Source of the DNA: Granulicella sp. dw_53
Lineage (GTDB): Bacteria > Acidobacteriota > Terriglobia > Terriglobales > Acidobacteriaceae
Direction: 5' to 3'
NCBI RefSeq assembly: GCF_018449545.1
Contig: NZ_JAAVUR010000016.1
Location: forward strand, 1-64,000
Length of the DNA stretch: 64,000 bases
Part shown: positions 37,782-48,000 of the stretch, one piece after another
Layout: each line of letters starts with the position of its first letter
Position numbering within the stretch: position 1 is the first letter of the stretch
Notes under the pieces: model-generated
Databases searched by the model: none
Seen by the model: only the letters and a program-made list of their open reading frames with translations
What the model was told of the DNA's origin: nothing
Position numbers and translations under genes: made by a program

Positions 37782-38801
37782 CTAACCCATTCCAGCTTTG
37801 GAGAGTTTTTGATCATTGATTACCTCTCTTGGTGTTCTATCAAGAGGATCGGCTGACATGCTATAGGCGCGAGCAGGATTCTCTACAAAGACTGTGTTCA
37901 AGTGTTGCTCAGTCCAGCCCTGATCACGCAGTTCCCTGGAGAATGTACCCAGCAAGAAGGAGAGGCCTGGGGAACCGCCAAAGCTGGTCCAGTATCGCGG
38001 CCTCGACGCGTCCATTCCCAACATCAACTGATTTAGATAACCATGGCCGGCGAGGCTTACGAGCAAATCTCGCGTAGGGTTATCCTCAGTCTTCCAGCGA
38101 AAGGCGGAGTCGTATTCGAGAAATACTCCGGTGGAGAGAACTTCGCGATGATAAGTAGGATCTGGCTTACGATCGAGATGAGATATCACAATGTGAGATG
38201 GTTGAACGCCCATTCGGGATAGCAGTTCAATCTGGAGTAAGGCTCCTGTTCCCTGCTCCGTATGCGTCAATATAGGAGCACCTGTCTTGTTGTGTGCGAT
38301 GGCGGCGGCCTCGAAGACTCTCTGCTCACGGGCTCCAATAACGTCCAAACCACTGGCGACTTTGATGAGACCCGCTTTATGGCCTGTCCGATCTAGAGTT
38401 GGCCCGTTTGTATCGTTCGCGTCGATCCCAAGCTCAATCTCCCCAATGAAGATATTCGAAAGCTGCTCAATGGTGGCTCGTTCGGTCCAATGACCGTGTG
38501 GGTAGTATTGCTGCAGGTGAACTCCGGTGGGACAAAGAATGTGAACGCCGGATTGGCGAGAGACAGCCGCGAGCTTGGTCACATTACGGCCTCCGCCGCA
38601 AGGCATCGAATCTACCATCGCGCGACCACCAGCCGCACGAAACGAGTGGAGCTCCGTCACGATGCGGTCGACATCCTCGAGCAGGAAGTCTGGGTAGTGT
38701 TGGGTTACATAGCTGCGATCGATCACGATATGTTCGTGGGCGTAGCAGACTCCGAGGTCGGCTGTGGCAATGTCCCCAAGTACGGTACGGATGATGCTCA
38801 T
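37782..38801 (-). CDS. Phosphotriesterase-family metal hydrolase (probable lactonase)
   Basis: A 339-residue TIM-barrel amidohydrolase, numbered from the ATG at 38801. Metal ligands are all visible: His-x-His in YAHEHIVID, the bridging Lys in GLIKVASGLD, His in LTHTEQGTG and ISHLDRKPD, and Asp in LGMDAS. Members include sugar-lactonases and phosphotriesterases. In this oxidative context a sugar-lactone hydrolase role is most likely, but that is inference. The ATG overlaps the stop codon of the FAD enzyme by four bases. Confidence 0.86.
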   Translation of the reverse strand: MSIIRTVLGDIATADLGVCYAHEHIVIDRSYVTQHYPDFLLEDVDRIVTELHSFRAAGGRAMVDSMPCGGGRNVTKLAAVSRQSGVHILCPTGVHLQQYYPHGHWTERATIEQLSNIFIGEIELGIDANDTNGPTLDRTGHKAGLIKVASGLDVIGAREQRVFEAAAIAHNKTGAPILTHTEQGTGALLQIELLSRMGVQPSHIVISHLDRKPDPTYHREVLSTGVFLEYDSAFRWKTEDNPTRDLLVSLAGHGYLNQLMLGMDASRPRYWTSFGGSPGLSFLLGTFSRELRDQGWTEQHLNTVFVENPARAYSMSADPLDRTPREVINDQKLSKAGMG

Positions 38802-40135
38802 GCGATCCGTCCTGCCTTTAGTTCTAGAATTGCGTGAGACGAAAGAAGCCTGTCGCGTAAGAGAGCAAAGGGTAGCGAACGGCTGTCGATATTGTTGCGT
38901 ACACACAACGCCGCGGCGCTACCCGCAGCCTGCCCCATCGCCATGCATTGAGCCATACTACGCACGCTTGCGTGCGCGTCATGCGTGGCAGAAAAGCAGC
39001 GGCCCGCGACAAAGAGATTTTCCAGCTTCTGCGCAAGCAGTGTGCGATATGGAATGCCCACACATTCCCCGTCGGGTAGATACTCCCACTTGGTGGTATC
39101 GCCCGGGCCGTGTTCTTCAATGGGCGCACCGCACAACCCAATCTGGTCGTCAAACTGACGGGCAGAGAGAACGTCTTCCCTAGTAAGGACATAATCGCCG
39201 ATGATTCTTCTTGTTTCACGAACCCCGATCTGCGTTCCAAATGCGGCCAGTTTGGCCTGTTCGTATCCGGGGACACAGTCACGCAGAAAGCGAATATATT
39301 CGAGAGCTTGTCTGCGCCCCTCGATTTCCGCAGCGCTAAGAAATGCAGGATCAGTAGCATTGACGACGCCCGCGGCCCGCTTTTCAAATGACCTGACCCG
39401 AGTCATGTTCGTGGCCAACACACCGTCCACCGTCGTGATGTGATCGCTGCCTTCCCGGCGAGGAAGTTCATAGCCGTGGTATGCGGCTTCTTTCATGAGC
39501 TCGTGAAATCGAGCCTTATCGATAGTGCGGCGCGCTTTGATGTCAACATTGCACATGCGAAACGTGGTCGTGAGCGACTGAGCATCGTGGCGATCGCCAG
39601 CTAACTCAAGGGGCACATCGGACCAATAAGAAAGATCAGCATCGCCAGTAGCGTCGACAAAGACTTTTCCTTCAATACATGCCAGGCCTTGTTTGGTTGC
39701 TACGATCAAGCTAGTGAGTCGGTTCTCTATAAGCTTGACGTCCTGCACCCAGCAATTCAATAGGATCTGGGCGCCCGATTCCTGGACGAGCTGTTCCCAC
39801 GCACACTTCAGATAGTCCGGATGGTAAGTAATGCCCAAGCCTGCACCATAGGTGTTTGGGCGTTCAATAATTCTGTCCAGATGTTTGAGTCGAGCGATAA
39901 CATCGTCTGCTATGCCGCCAACAACTTTATGGGCTTCCGCCCCAGGCGTATAGAAGCCGTAAAAAGTGTCCAACACACCCGTGCTGGTGCCTCCCAAAAA
40001 TCCGTATCGCTCCAAGAGTAGGACGTTCACGCCTTGCCTGGCCGCTGCAATCGCGGCAGTAGATCCGGCAGAGCCGGAGCCGACGACGACGACGTCGACT
40101 TTCGCAATGGGTTGCAGGTCTCTATAAATTCCCAT
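38798..40135 (-). CDS. FAD-dependent oxidoreductase (FAD_oxidored type)
   Basis: A 445-residue flavoprotein from the ATG at 40135. The dinucleotide fold is VDVVVVGSGSAGSTAAIAAARQG and then LLERYGFLGGTST. The late FVAGRCFSATHDAHASVRSMAQCMAMGQAAG block is typical of the large FAD_oxidored group found in sugar-utilisation loci of Bacteroidetes, Planctomycetes and acidobacteria. There is no signal peptide from this start. It probably oxidises a sugar or polyol. First gene of a three-gene minus-strand unit and divergent from the SIS gene. Confidence 0.88.
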   Translation of the reverse strand: MGIYRDLQPIAKVDVVVVGSGSAGSTAAIAAARQGVNVLLLERYGFLGGTSTGVLDTFYGFYTPGAEAHKVVGGIADDVIARLKHLDRIIERPNTYGAGLGITYHPDYLKCAWEQLVQESGAQILLNCWVQDVKLIENRLTSLIVATKQGLACIEGKVFVDATGDADLSYWSDVPLELAGDRHDAQSLTTTFRMCNVDIKARRTIDKARFHELMKEAAYHGYELPRREGSDHITTVDGVLATNMTRVRSFEKRAAGVVNATDPAFLSAAEIEGRRQALEYIRFLRDCVPGYEQAKLAAFGTQIGVRETRRIIGDYVLTREDVLSARQFDDQIGLCGAPIEEHGPGDTTKWEYLPDGECVGIPYRTLLAQKLENLFVAGRCFSATHDAHASVRSMAQCMAMGQAAGSAAALCVRNNIDSRSLPFALLRDRLLSSHAILELKAGRIA

Positions 40136-40166
40136 ACAGAGTGAACAGAATGTCAATAAAAATGAA

Positions 40167-40203
40167 CGTTTGTCAAGTATACGATCATATAATTTGACGA
40201 ACG
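40167..40203. promoter_or_regulatory. Inverted repeat in the FAD/SIS divergent promoter
   Basis: CGTTTGTCAA at 40167-40176 and TTGACGAACG at 40194-40203 are inverted copies that match at 9 of 10 positions, with a 17-base AT-rich centre holding TATA steps. The block lies 32 bases upstream of the FAD gene start and 72 bases upstream of the SIS gene start. It is a good candidate for the DeoR operator controlling both arms. Confidence 0.65.
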
Positions 40204-40274
40204 CGAATTGATATGAGTAGAATCGCGAGGCGTCAGTGAAGAGCAATCCACATAAATCCAAACTAGGAAACGGA

Positions 40275-41045
40275 ATGAGCGCGGCAGCCAACTACTTTGA
40301 TATCGCTATGGAACATTTGCATCGGTTTCGTGCCACGCAAGCTTCAAGTGTCGACGCGGCTGCGGAGATTTGCGCGAGCTCGATCGCTAACGCGGGGCTC
40401 GTCTTTGTCTTCGGCTCCGGACACTCTCGCTTCATGTGTGACGAGATGACCCCCCGGCAGGGCGGATTGGTTGGATTTTTTGCTCTCGTCGAACTCGCCT
40501 TCTCAAACCACGCAGCCATTGTGGGATCGAATGGTTTACGAGTTCCTCTCGCTCTCGAGAAATATCAGGGTCTAGCCGAGGAGATTCTAAAGAGCTTCAA
40601 GTTTGGCCCGAACGATTCGTTCATTCTGGTCTCCACGAGCGGCATTCGACCTCTTATCGTGGAGATGGCGATGGGTGCGCGAGCTAGAGGATTGAAGGTA
40701 ATTGCCTTGGTCTCTCGTCAACATTCCGAACAATCTTCTGCAAACCATCCATCAGGCAAGAAGTTGATTGATTTGGCAGATGTAGTCATCGATAATCAGT
40801 GTCCCCCGGGCGACTGTGCCCAAAAGATAGAGGGGCTCGACTGGCCGACTGGACCAGTCTCCACGCTGACTGGAGCAATGGCAATCAATATGGTTCGCTC
40901 GGCTACAGCAGAAAAACTAATTGCACGCGGCGTAAAGCCCGTTGTCCTACCAAGCCATCACTTTCCCAACTTACAAAAGCCCGAAGACGCACTTGAAGAC
41001 TTTTATGAAGCCTATCGGAAGAGCATAGCCCACCTATACCAATAG
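40275..41045 (+). CDS. SIS-domain phosphosugar-binding protein
   Basis: A 256-residue protein from the ATG at 40275 (AGGAAACGG precedes). The SIS fold is marked by VFVFGSGHSRFMCDEM near residue 40 and ILVSTSGIRPLIVEMAM near 120, with the phosphosugar-binding Ser/Thr loop. It resembles the phosphosugar-binding proteins of the COG4821 type, which are not well defined. It probably isomerises or binds a sugar phosphate made by the ROK kinase. First of the plus-strand SIS-MFS-ROK unit. Confidence 0.85.
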   Translation: MSAAANYFDIAMEHLHRFRATQASSVDAAAEICASSIANAGLVFVFGSGHSRFMCDEMTPRQGGLVGFFALVELAFSNHAAIVGSNGLRVPLALEKYQGLAEEILKSFKFGPNDSFILVSTSGIRPLIVEMAMGARARGLKVIALVSRQHSEQSSANHPSGKKLIDLADVVIDNQCPPGDCAQKIEGLDWPTGPVSTLTGAMAINMVRSATAEKLIARGVKPVVLPSHHFPNLQKPEDALEDFYEAYRKSIAHLYQ

Positions 41046-41064
41046 AGATTTCTGGGAACCCAGA

Positions 41065-42471
41065 ATGAATGGCATCGCGACTCAAGTAGCTGGTCTTATT
41101 GATAAAAAGCATGAAGGTTCCAATAACTTCCTGCTCAAGCTTGCCCTCGTCACGTCGCTCTCCGGCCTGCTTTTTGGATTTGACACTGCAGTCATCAATG
41201 GGGCTCTCATTTCATTGGTTCAGCAGTTCAATCTTTCGGCCTGGGACACCGAAATAGCGGCGGGTAGCTTGCTCTTTGGCGCGATGGTAGGTGCTGCAAT
41301 AGGAGGCAGGTTAAGCGATCGATACGGCCGCCGCCGAATGCTCTCTGCCTCCGCTCTGATCTTTGCCGCCTCATCGGGCGCGACGGCTCTTGCTCAAACG
41401 CTCGAACAGTTTTCGGTTGCCAGATTTTTGGGTGGTATTGCAATCGGCGCGGGATCAGTCCTGGCGCCACTTTACTTAGCCGAGATTGCGCCTGCCGATC
41501 GCAGAGGCAGGATCGTAACGATGAACCAACTGGCAATTGTTATTGGTATTCTGATCGCCTATTGCGTGAGCTGGGCTTTGGCTTCTACAGGACCGAATTG
41601 CTGGCGGTGGATGTTCGGCATTGGAATAATACCGTCGATTGCACTTTGGGGTGGACTCTTCTTTGTACCTGAAAGCCCGCGCTGGTTGATTCAAAGAGGG
41701 CGTACCGTCGATGCCGAAAGGATCTTGGCGACCATTACTTCACCGGAGAGTGCACACAGGCAGATTCACGAAGTGAACGAGGCTTTGCAGGCAGAGTTCG
41801 GACTACGACAGACGCTGTGGACGAAGCCTTTGCGGCGTCCGATGCTCATCGCTATTGCATTGGCAGTCTTTTCACAGATAACTGGAATTAATACGGTCCT
41901 CTATTATGGCTCTATTATGTTTCAGGATCGGTTTAGCGGTCAGAGTGCAACTGCATCGATTGCTATCAATGTTGTAGTGGGTGCGGTAAACCTTATAGGT
42001 ACTATCGTCTCCCTCTTTATTATCGATAGGTTAGGCCGACGCTTTCTATTGATCTCTGCATCGGCGGGTATGGCTGTATCGCTAGTTTCCATGGCGGCCT
42101 GCTTCTTTCTGCAGCGTACTAGTGCGGCGTTAGTCGTGTTGAGTGTCCTATCGTATGTCACTTTTTTTTCTGTCGGCATGGCTCCTGGAATGTGGGCTTA
42201 CATCTCGGAAGTCTTTCCTAATGCAGTGCGAGGTAGAGCGGTATCCCTTGCCACCGGTAGTCTATGGTCTGCTACGTTGCTGGTGACGGTTACATTCTTG
42301 TCTTTAACGAAACGCTTTGGAGTCTCGGGTGCTTTCCTGATCTACGCAGCGCTTTCAGTGCTGTCACTGCTGTTCGTTTGGAAGATGGTTCCTGAGACGC
42401 GGGGAAAATCGCTAGAGGAGATTCAACAACTATGGGAGTATTCTCCAACTTTGATGGCGGCCGAAGAATAG
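41065..42471 (+). CDS. Sugar porter (MFS transporter)
   Basis: A 468-residue inner-membrane sugar:H+ symporter with 12 hydrophobic segments. Sugar-porter signatures are all seen: GGRLSDRYGRRRM between segments 2 and 3, PESPRWL before the central loop, and PETRGKSLEE at the end. The protein ALTQ-like QITGINTVLYYG block near residue 272 is a substrate-binding signature. It lies 19 bases after the SIS gene and 3 bases before the ROK gene. It should carry the locus substrate into the cytoplasm. Confidence 0.95.
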   Translation: MNGIATQVAGLIDKKHEGSNNFLLKLALVTSLSGLLFGFDTAVINGALISLVQQFNLSAWDTEIAAGSLLFGAMVGAAIGGRLSDRYGRRRMLSASALIFAASSGATALAQTLEQFSVARFLGGIAIGAGSVLAPLYLAEIAPADRRGRIVTMNQLAIVIGILIAYCVSWALASTGPNCWRWMFGIGIIPSIALWGGLFFVPESPRWLIQRGRTVDAERILATITSPESAHRQIHEVNEALQAEFGLRQTLWTKPLRRPMLIAIALAVFSQITGINTVLYYGSIMFQDRFSGQSATASIAINVVVGAVNLIGTIVSLFIIDRLGRRFLLISASAGMAVSLVSMAACFFLQRTSAALVVLSVLSYVTFFSVGMAPGMWAYISEVFPNAVRGRAVSLATGSLWSATLLVTVTFLSLTKRFGVSGAFLIYAALSVLSLLFVWKMVPETRGKSLEEIQQLWEYSPTLMAAEE

Positions 42472-42474
42472 GGC

Positions 42475-43452
42475 ATGTCAAAACTCCAATACATCCTGGG
42501 GATTGAGTTGGGTGGCGGACACGCGACTTGCGGTATTGTGCACAGGACCGGCGTCGTCGCGAGCAAAACGATCCCGGTTGCCTCGGGTGCATTGTTGCGG
42601 CCTCTTCTTCCGAGTCTCGAAGGGATACTTCGTCAGCTTATGTTGGGCGCAAGCATAGATATGTCGCAGTGCTGCGGAGTCGGTCTTGCCTTCTGTGGAC
42701 TCGTAGATACAAGGCGGAATAGAGTCTGGTGTATCGGTGAAAAATATAACGATGCGATGAATTTAAATCTGGAGTTGTGGTGCCAGGAGACGTTCGGACT
42801 CCCCTTTCAACTTGAGAACGACGCTAGATTGGCGTTGCTCGGTGAGTCGGTGGGGGGAGCCGCGAAGGGAGCGAATGATGTTGTAATGATTCTTCTCGGG
42901 ACAGGGTTCGGCACTGCGGCAATCATGGAAGGCGAGCTGGTAAAAGGCCGCTATTCGCTCGCTGGCGCGAGAGGCGGGCATTTCAGTATCAGTTTAGAGC
43001 CGACCAAATGTTTTTGCGGAAATCTCGGCTGTGTAGAGACTGAAGCTTCAACCTGGGGGTTGAATGAGATCAGTAGGAGGTCTGAATTTATGTCACTATC
43101 CCGAAAAGCTGGGCAGACTTATTCTGACTTTCGCAGTTTAGGCAAGGCAAGCGAGGAGGGAGATCCGGGAGCAATTGCCTTGCTAGAACACTGTATTCGC
43201 GTATGGGGAGCAGCGACCATCACGCTGATCCATGCCTATGATGCAGATACCGTCATCATGGGTGGTGGGGCCGTGAAGGCTTCTCCCCGCATCTTACCGT
43301 CCCTAACCCAATATATTCAGCGGCATGCTTGGACACCGTGGGGCATCGTGGATGTCAGGCCAGCACTACTAGGGGAGAACGCAAGTTTACTTGGAATGAC
43401 AACCCTGTTCGAGACAGCTGACGCTGTGCCTAACCCAATAGGGCGTACATGA
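42475..43452 (+). CDS. ROK-family sugar kinase
   Basis: A 325-residue kinase. The ATP loop reads IELGGGHATCGIV, with Glu where most ROK proteins have Asp (DxGGT), which is unusual. ENDARLALLGE and LGTGFGTA are the sugar-binding and second phosphate regions. The zinc motif is HFSISLEPTKCFCGNLGC with the following Glu. It has no HTH domain, so it is a kinase and not a NagC-like repressor. It probably phosphorylates the imported sugar. Last gene of the SIS-MFS-ROK unit. Confidence 0.9.
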   Translation: MSKLQYILGIELGGGHATCGIVHRTGVVASKTIPVASGALLRPLLPSLEGILRQLMLGASIDMSQCCGVGLAFCGLVDTRRNRVWCIGEKYNDAMNLNLELWCQETFGLPFQLENDARLALLGESVGGAAKGANDVVMILLGTGFGTAAIMEGELVKGRYSLAGARGGHFSISLEPTKCFCGNLGCVETEASTWGLNEISRRSEFMSLSRKAGQTYSDFRSLGKASEEGDPGAIALLEHCIRVWGAATITLIHAYDADTVIMGGGAVKASPRILPSLTQYIQRHAWTPWGIVDVRPALLGENASLLGMTTLFETADAVPNPIGRT

Positions 43453-43493
43453 CGTCGCAGAGCTGCAGAGCAACACTTCTCGTTCGATGAGCG

Positions 43494-44819
43494 CTAGGGG
43501 ACGTTACGTACAGCGAGGATCCGGTGGTTTCCCGGAGCTGCATTGAGACCTTTTGCTTCCAGCAATAGCTCGACAGGAGGTAACGCGTTTACGGACGTTA
43601 CATGGAATCTAGAGAGCAGTTCGTTGCTCGATTCCTCGGAGAGGAGGTATTCGCTGGCAGCTTCCAATGATTCGGCGCTGGTGGCGCTTAGAAGAATGAC
43701 GTGTCCGGTATTGTCCAGGTTTCGGATAATAGCAACGCGGACGTAGTTGACGGTCAGATTGCCATCCATATGCGGACGATAGTCTGCATTTTCACCAGCG
43801 GCAGGTTGCAGATTGTGGACATCGGAGCTGGAAGGATTGTCGGCTTCGGGGACCAGACGGAAGTTGAAGCGAGTCTCGAAGAGTTGGCCCCACGGATCGC
43901 TCCACGGCCCTCCGAGGAGGATAACGTTGCCCTGATTCTGGAAGTCACGGACGGAGACGTCATGCGGGTGCTTGATCACGAGTCGCCGTCCGTCGAGGGC
44001 CTGACGAAAGGCTGCCCCTATGATTACGGACGATACGTTGGTCTCATTCGCGCCGGTTGCGAAGCGTCGTGCGTTTTCGAGGCGTGGGTCTTGCGACTCG
44101 AGGTTTTCTTTAGCGTAAGTGCGATGGATGTAGTCATCCAGGCTCACCTGCCGCCCGAAGATCTGCCTATAGGCCTGAAGGTTGGCGTCTACGGCCACCA
44201 GAGCGATGTTGTCCCCTGGAAGGAACAGCTTTCCCAGTACACCGCTGGCTGGCGCAGGGGAAGGAGTAGCCGATCTGATAGCGTACCCTGCGGCAAACGA
44301 CGCCAATATGATGACAATGGCGGCGAGCCAAACCCAGCGGAAAGATTGCTTTATCGAAGCAGTTTCCAAAGGAGTGATTAGGGGTGGAGTGGGCTCGGGC
44401 AGGTCGTCTGAAGTAGGGTCGCCGTCCTTGGGCAGTGACGTAGGGGCACCCGAGAGATCACGGACGACGAAGAAGGGAATGTATTTGCCCTTGGGAATGA
44501 CAAGAGAGATAGGATCCGCCGCACCCTCTGCACTGTAGTAGTCGTCGAGGCGGTTGCGAAGATGCCGAATTGTTACCCGCACAATGTTGTCTTCGCTCGC
44601 GTTATACCCGGCTGGTCGACCGAATACGGCTTGGCCGATGCTCTGCTCTGTGACGTCGTCACTGAAGCCTTCCTCCATCGCATGCATGAGGTGGGCCAAC
44701 ATCGATCTCAGACGCGGCGCCGAAGCAAACGTGCTGCTCTCCAGTAGCCGCAGCATTGCATCGCGCTGCTCAGGGGGAAGTTTTCCCAGGGTAACCGAAG
44801 GATTCGTAGTAGCTGCCAT
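43494..44819 (-). CDS. Membrane-anchored winged-helix regulator
   Basis: A 441-residue one-component regulator. Residues 1-120 form a DNA-binding-like domain (MLRLLESSTFASAPRLRSML; TEQSIGQAVFGRPAGYNASEDNIVRVTIRHLRNRL) widely seen in acidobacteria. One hydrophobic segment lies at about 164-186 (VWLAAIVIILASFAAGYAI), and a 250-residue domain follows on the other side of the membrane. The layout is like CadC/ToxR, sensing outside and acting on DNA. It diverges from the TonB receptor gene 255 bases away and probably controls it. Confidence 0.8.
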   Translation of the reverse strand: MAATTNPSVTLGKLPPEQRDAMLRLLESSTFASAPRLRSMLAHLMHAMEEGFSDDVTEQSIGQAVFGRPAGYNASEDNIVRVTIRHLRNRLDDYYSAEGAADPISLVIPKGKYIPFFVVRDLSGAPTSLPKDGDPTSDDLPEPTPPLITPLETASIKQSFRWVWLAAIVIILASFAAGYAIRSATPSPAPASGVLGKLFLPGDNIALVAVDANLQAYRQIFGRQVSLDDYIHRTYAKENLESQDPRLENARRFATGANETNVSSVIIGAAFRQALDGRRLVIKHPHDVSVRDFQNQGNVILLGGPWSDPWGQLFETRFNFRLVPEADNPSSSDVHNLQPAAGENADYRPHMDGNLTVNYVRVAIIRNLDNTGHVILLSATSAESLEAASEYLLSEESSNELLSRFHVTSVNALPPVELLLEAKGLNAAPGNHRILAVRNVP

Positions 44820-45074
44820 AAGTCGCTATCTTACTTTGCGGCAGTAACCTATGGCCCGTTTCCCCGGGAATTGTTGATCTTCCCCGAGAATTCCCATGGT
44901 CAAGCATATCTACGCTCCCCATGATTGGGGGCGCTTTGTAACCGCACCGTTCGTCGGAGTGTAGCCATTGAACTACCCGGCGGGCCGAATGCGCGCACAC
45001 ACCTTCGGAGGCACCAGTTGAACCGTCTTCACTCGCTGCACCCATTTGACCCGGCTTACACCCTTCGTTTCTCC

Positions 45075-48000
45075 ATGACGGCACCGACAATAGCACGGCG
45101 AGCGTCCGTGGCGTTATCGGCGGCGCTCTGCTTGAGCACTGTCGGCGCGCGGGGCCAGGTAGCGACTGGCGACGTTCTGGGCACTGTTACTGACTCAAGC
45201 GATGCGGCTGTCTCCGGCGCGACCATCCGGATTGAAAATACTGGGACGCATATCTCGAAAGAGGCTCACTCGGGAGATAACGGTGCTTACACCTTCACCC
45301 AACTTCAGCCCGGGACCTATTCGCTGACTGTGACCGGTCCGGGTTTCAAAACGATAAGCAATCCCTCGCTGAACCTCGTAGCAGGTGACCGTGACCGGGT
45401 GGATGTTGCCTTGACCATCGGCGGCAGCAGTGAAACCGTGGAGGTGACCGCTCAGCCCTCCGCACTTCAGACCGACAACACCAACGTTGGTTCGACGATC
45501 GACTCCAAGGCCGTGAGCGATCTCCCCCTGAACGGCCGGAACGTCTACGGGTTAATTCAGGTGGCACCCGGGGTGAACGCGGGCGCGCCGAGTTCGCTGA
45601 CCAGCGGAACCCGTCCTGACGACCGTCGCCAGTCCAGTTCAGTGTCCGCCAACGGGCAGTACGAACTGGTGAACAATAATCTGATCGACGGACTCGACAA
45701 CAACGAGCGATTCAAAGGACTCATACTGCTCCGCCCATCGGTGGAGGCAATTCAGACTGTTCGTGTCGACACGAACACATACACTGCCGAAGTGGGCCGA
45801 ACAGCCGGCGCCGCCATCACCATCCTCACCAAGTCGGGCGTCGACCAGTTTCACGGTTCTCTGTACGAATTCTTCCGGAATGACATTACAGACGCACGCA
45901 ACTATTTTGCCCGAACCAGCGTGCTGCCACGCAAGCCGGAGCTTCGCCAAAACCAGTTCGGCGGTAGCATCGGCGGGCCGATTGTGAAGGGTCGCACATT
46001 CTTCTTCGCGGATTTGGAAGAGTTCCGCCAGGTGGACGCCACTGGCACGGTCTACACTTCCACAGTGCCGACCGCATATGAAGTTGATCATCCAGGGGAT
46101 CTCTCCGATGTTGGCGGTCCGGTGATTACCAGCATCGACGCGACGGCGCTGGCCTACTTCAAGCTTTATCCCCATCCCAATCAAGCAGGCAGCAGCTTCA
46201 CGCCAGGCACCAGCGTGCCGACTAATAACTATCTCTACAATCCCGCGCGCTCACAGAACACGACCCTCGGAGATCTACGCATCGATCAGCACTTCAAGAA
46301 CTCTGATACGTTGTTCGGCCGCTACAGCTATAACAAAGTGAACACGTTCGTGCCGGGCCAGTTTCCATCTGTAGGCAACCTCGGTCCCGGCGGTCAGGCG
46401 GGCACGTATCCAGGCCTATCGGAGATCACGACGCACAATGGTCAGTTGGGCTACACCCATGCCATCACGCCGAACCTGTTGTTGGATCTGCGCACTGGCT
46501 ACACCCTTTTTCTGGATCACGTCAATCAGCTAAATGCCGGACAAGCCTTCAATACCGGTGGTGCATACAACATCCCGAACGCCAACGGCTGCATCGGCTG
46601 CGACGGTCTCGCGCCGGTAAGTCCCGGTGGCGGTTGGACCGGTCTCGGCGACGCCACTTTCCTACCTATACTCTTGAATGAAAGCGCCTACCAGTACACG
46701 GCGGGTATAACCTGGGCGCGCAAGAACCACACGATCAAAGTTGGCGATGCGGTCATCCGTCGCCTTGTCAGCAATCTGCAACAGAACTATGGCAAGCCAG
46801 CTATCAGCTTTAACGGCTCGACGCCCATCGCGGCTATCTCTAACTTCTTTAGAGGCCAGCCCTTCAGCTACCAACGGCAGGGGCTCACACGACGCCCACA
46901 CGTCCGTACGTGGGAAGAGAGCGCGTTTGTCCAGGATGACTGGCGTGCGCTTCCTAATCTCACGTTGAATATTGGGCTGCGCTATGACATCTTCACCGCT
47001 CCCAACGAAAAGGAAGGTTTTTTCAGCAATCTGGATTTGAACGCCGCGACCCTAACGGTGAACAGTACGGGTGGGGTGAAGACAAACCACGCCAACCTCG
47101 CTCCGCGTTTTGGCTTCGCCTATACGGCAAGACCAAAGCTGGTCCTGCGCGGTGGCTTCGGTATGAGCTTCTACGCCAACGATGTACAGAACGCCTTCTA
47201 TCTGCAAAATCCCCCTTACGCATTTGCGACAGGCACGCTGACTTCAACTACTCCGATCTCGGCGGGTGTTGTGGCCTTTCCGGCAACGGTTTCTACCACT
47301 GCCCTCAGCGGAGCCGTCTGGGCGAAACCCTACAATTACAAGAACGCTTATGTGGAGCAGTTCAACCTGCTGTTACAGCGTGACTTTGGCGGAAACGTCA
47401 TCACGCTCGGTTATGTGGGCGAATTAGGACGCCACTTGAATGCACAGATCGGTAATTACAACTTGCCCGCACCCAGCGGCAGCGCCGTTGTACCCGCGCT
47501 GCGTTATGCCCCACAACTGCCCAATGTGAACACAATCCAGTTCTTCGGCAGCTTCGCCGTGTCCGCATACCACTCCCTGCAAACCAGCTTTGAGCGACGC
47601 TTGAGCCACGGGTTGACGCTGAATGCAAACTACACGATGGCACACGCCATGGACAATACCAACAACCAGGGCACCGAGGGTGATGCTGGCTACGGTCTGC
47701 AGCCGGCCATCATTAGCCGATATGACTATGGAAACTCCACGCTCGATGTCCGCCACCGCATCGCTACGACCGCCAATTATGCCATCCCCTTCAAGGGTGG
47801 CCGGGTGGCGAAGATGATCTTGGGGAGCTGGCAGGTCAACGCGCTTGTCTTCTGGCAGACGGGTTCACCCTACGCCATTACCAGCAATGTAACGCAGAAT
47901 GGACGCGCCTACATCAACTTGCCGACCGTCACCAGTGATCGCCCGGATCGCGTTCCCGGAGTTCCCCTGTACTCGGCCAGCCGCAGCGCCACAGGAGGAA

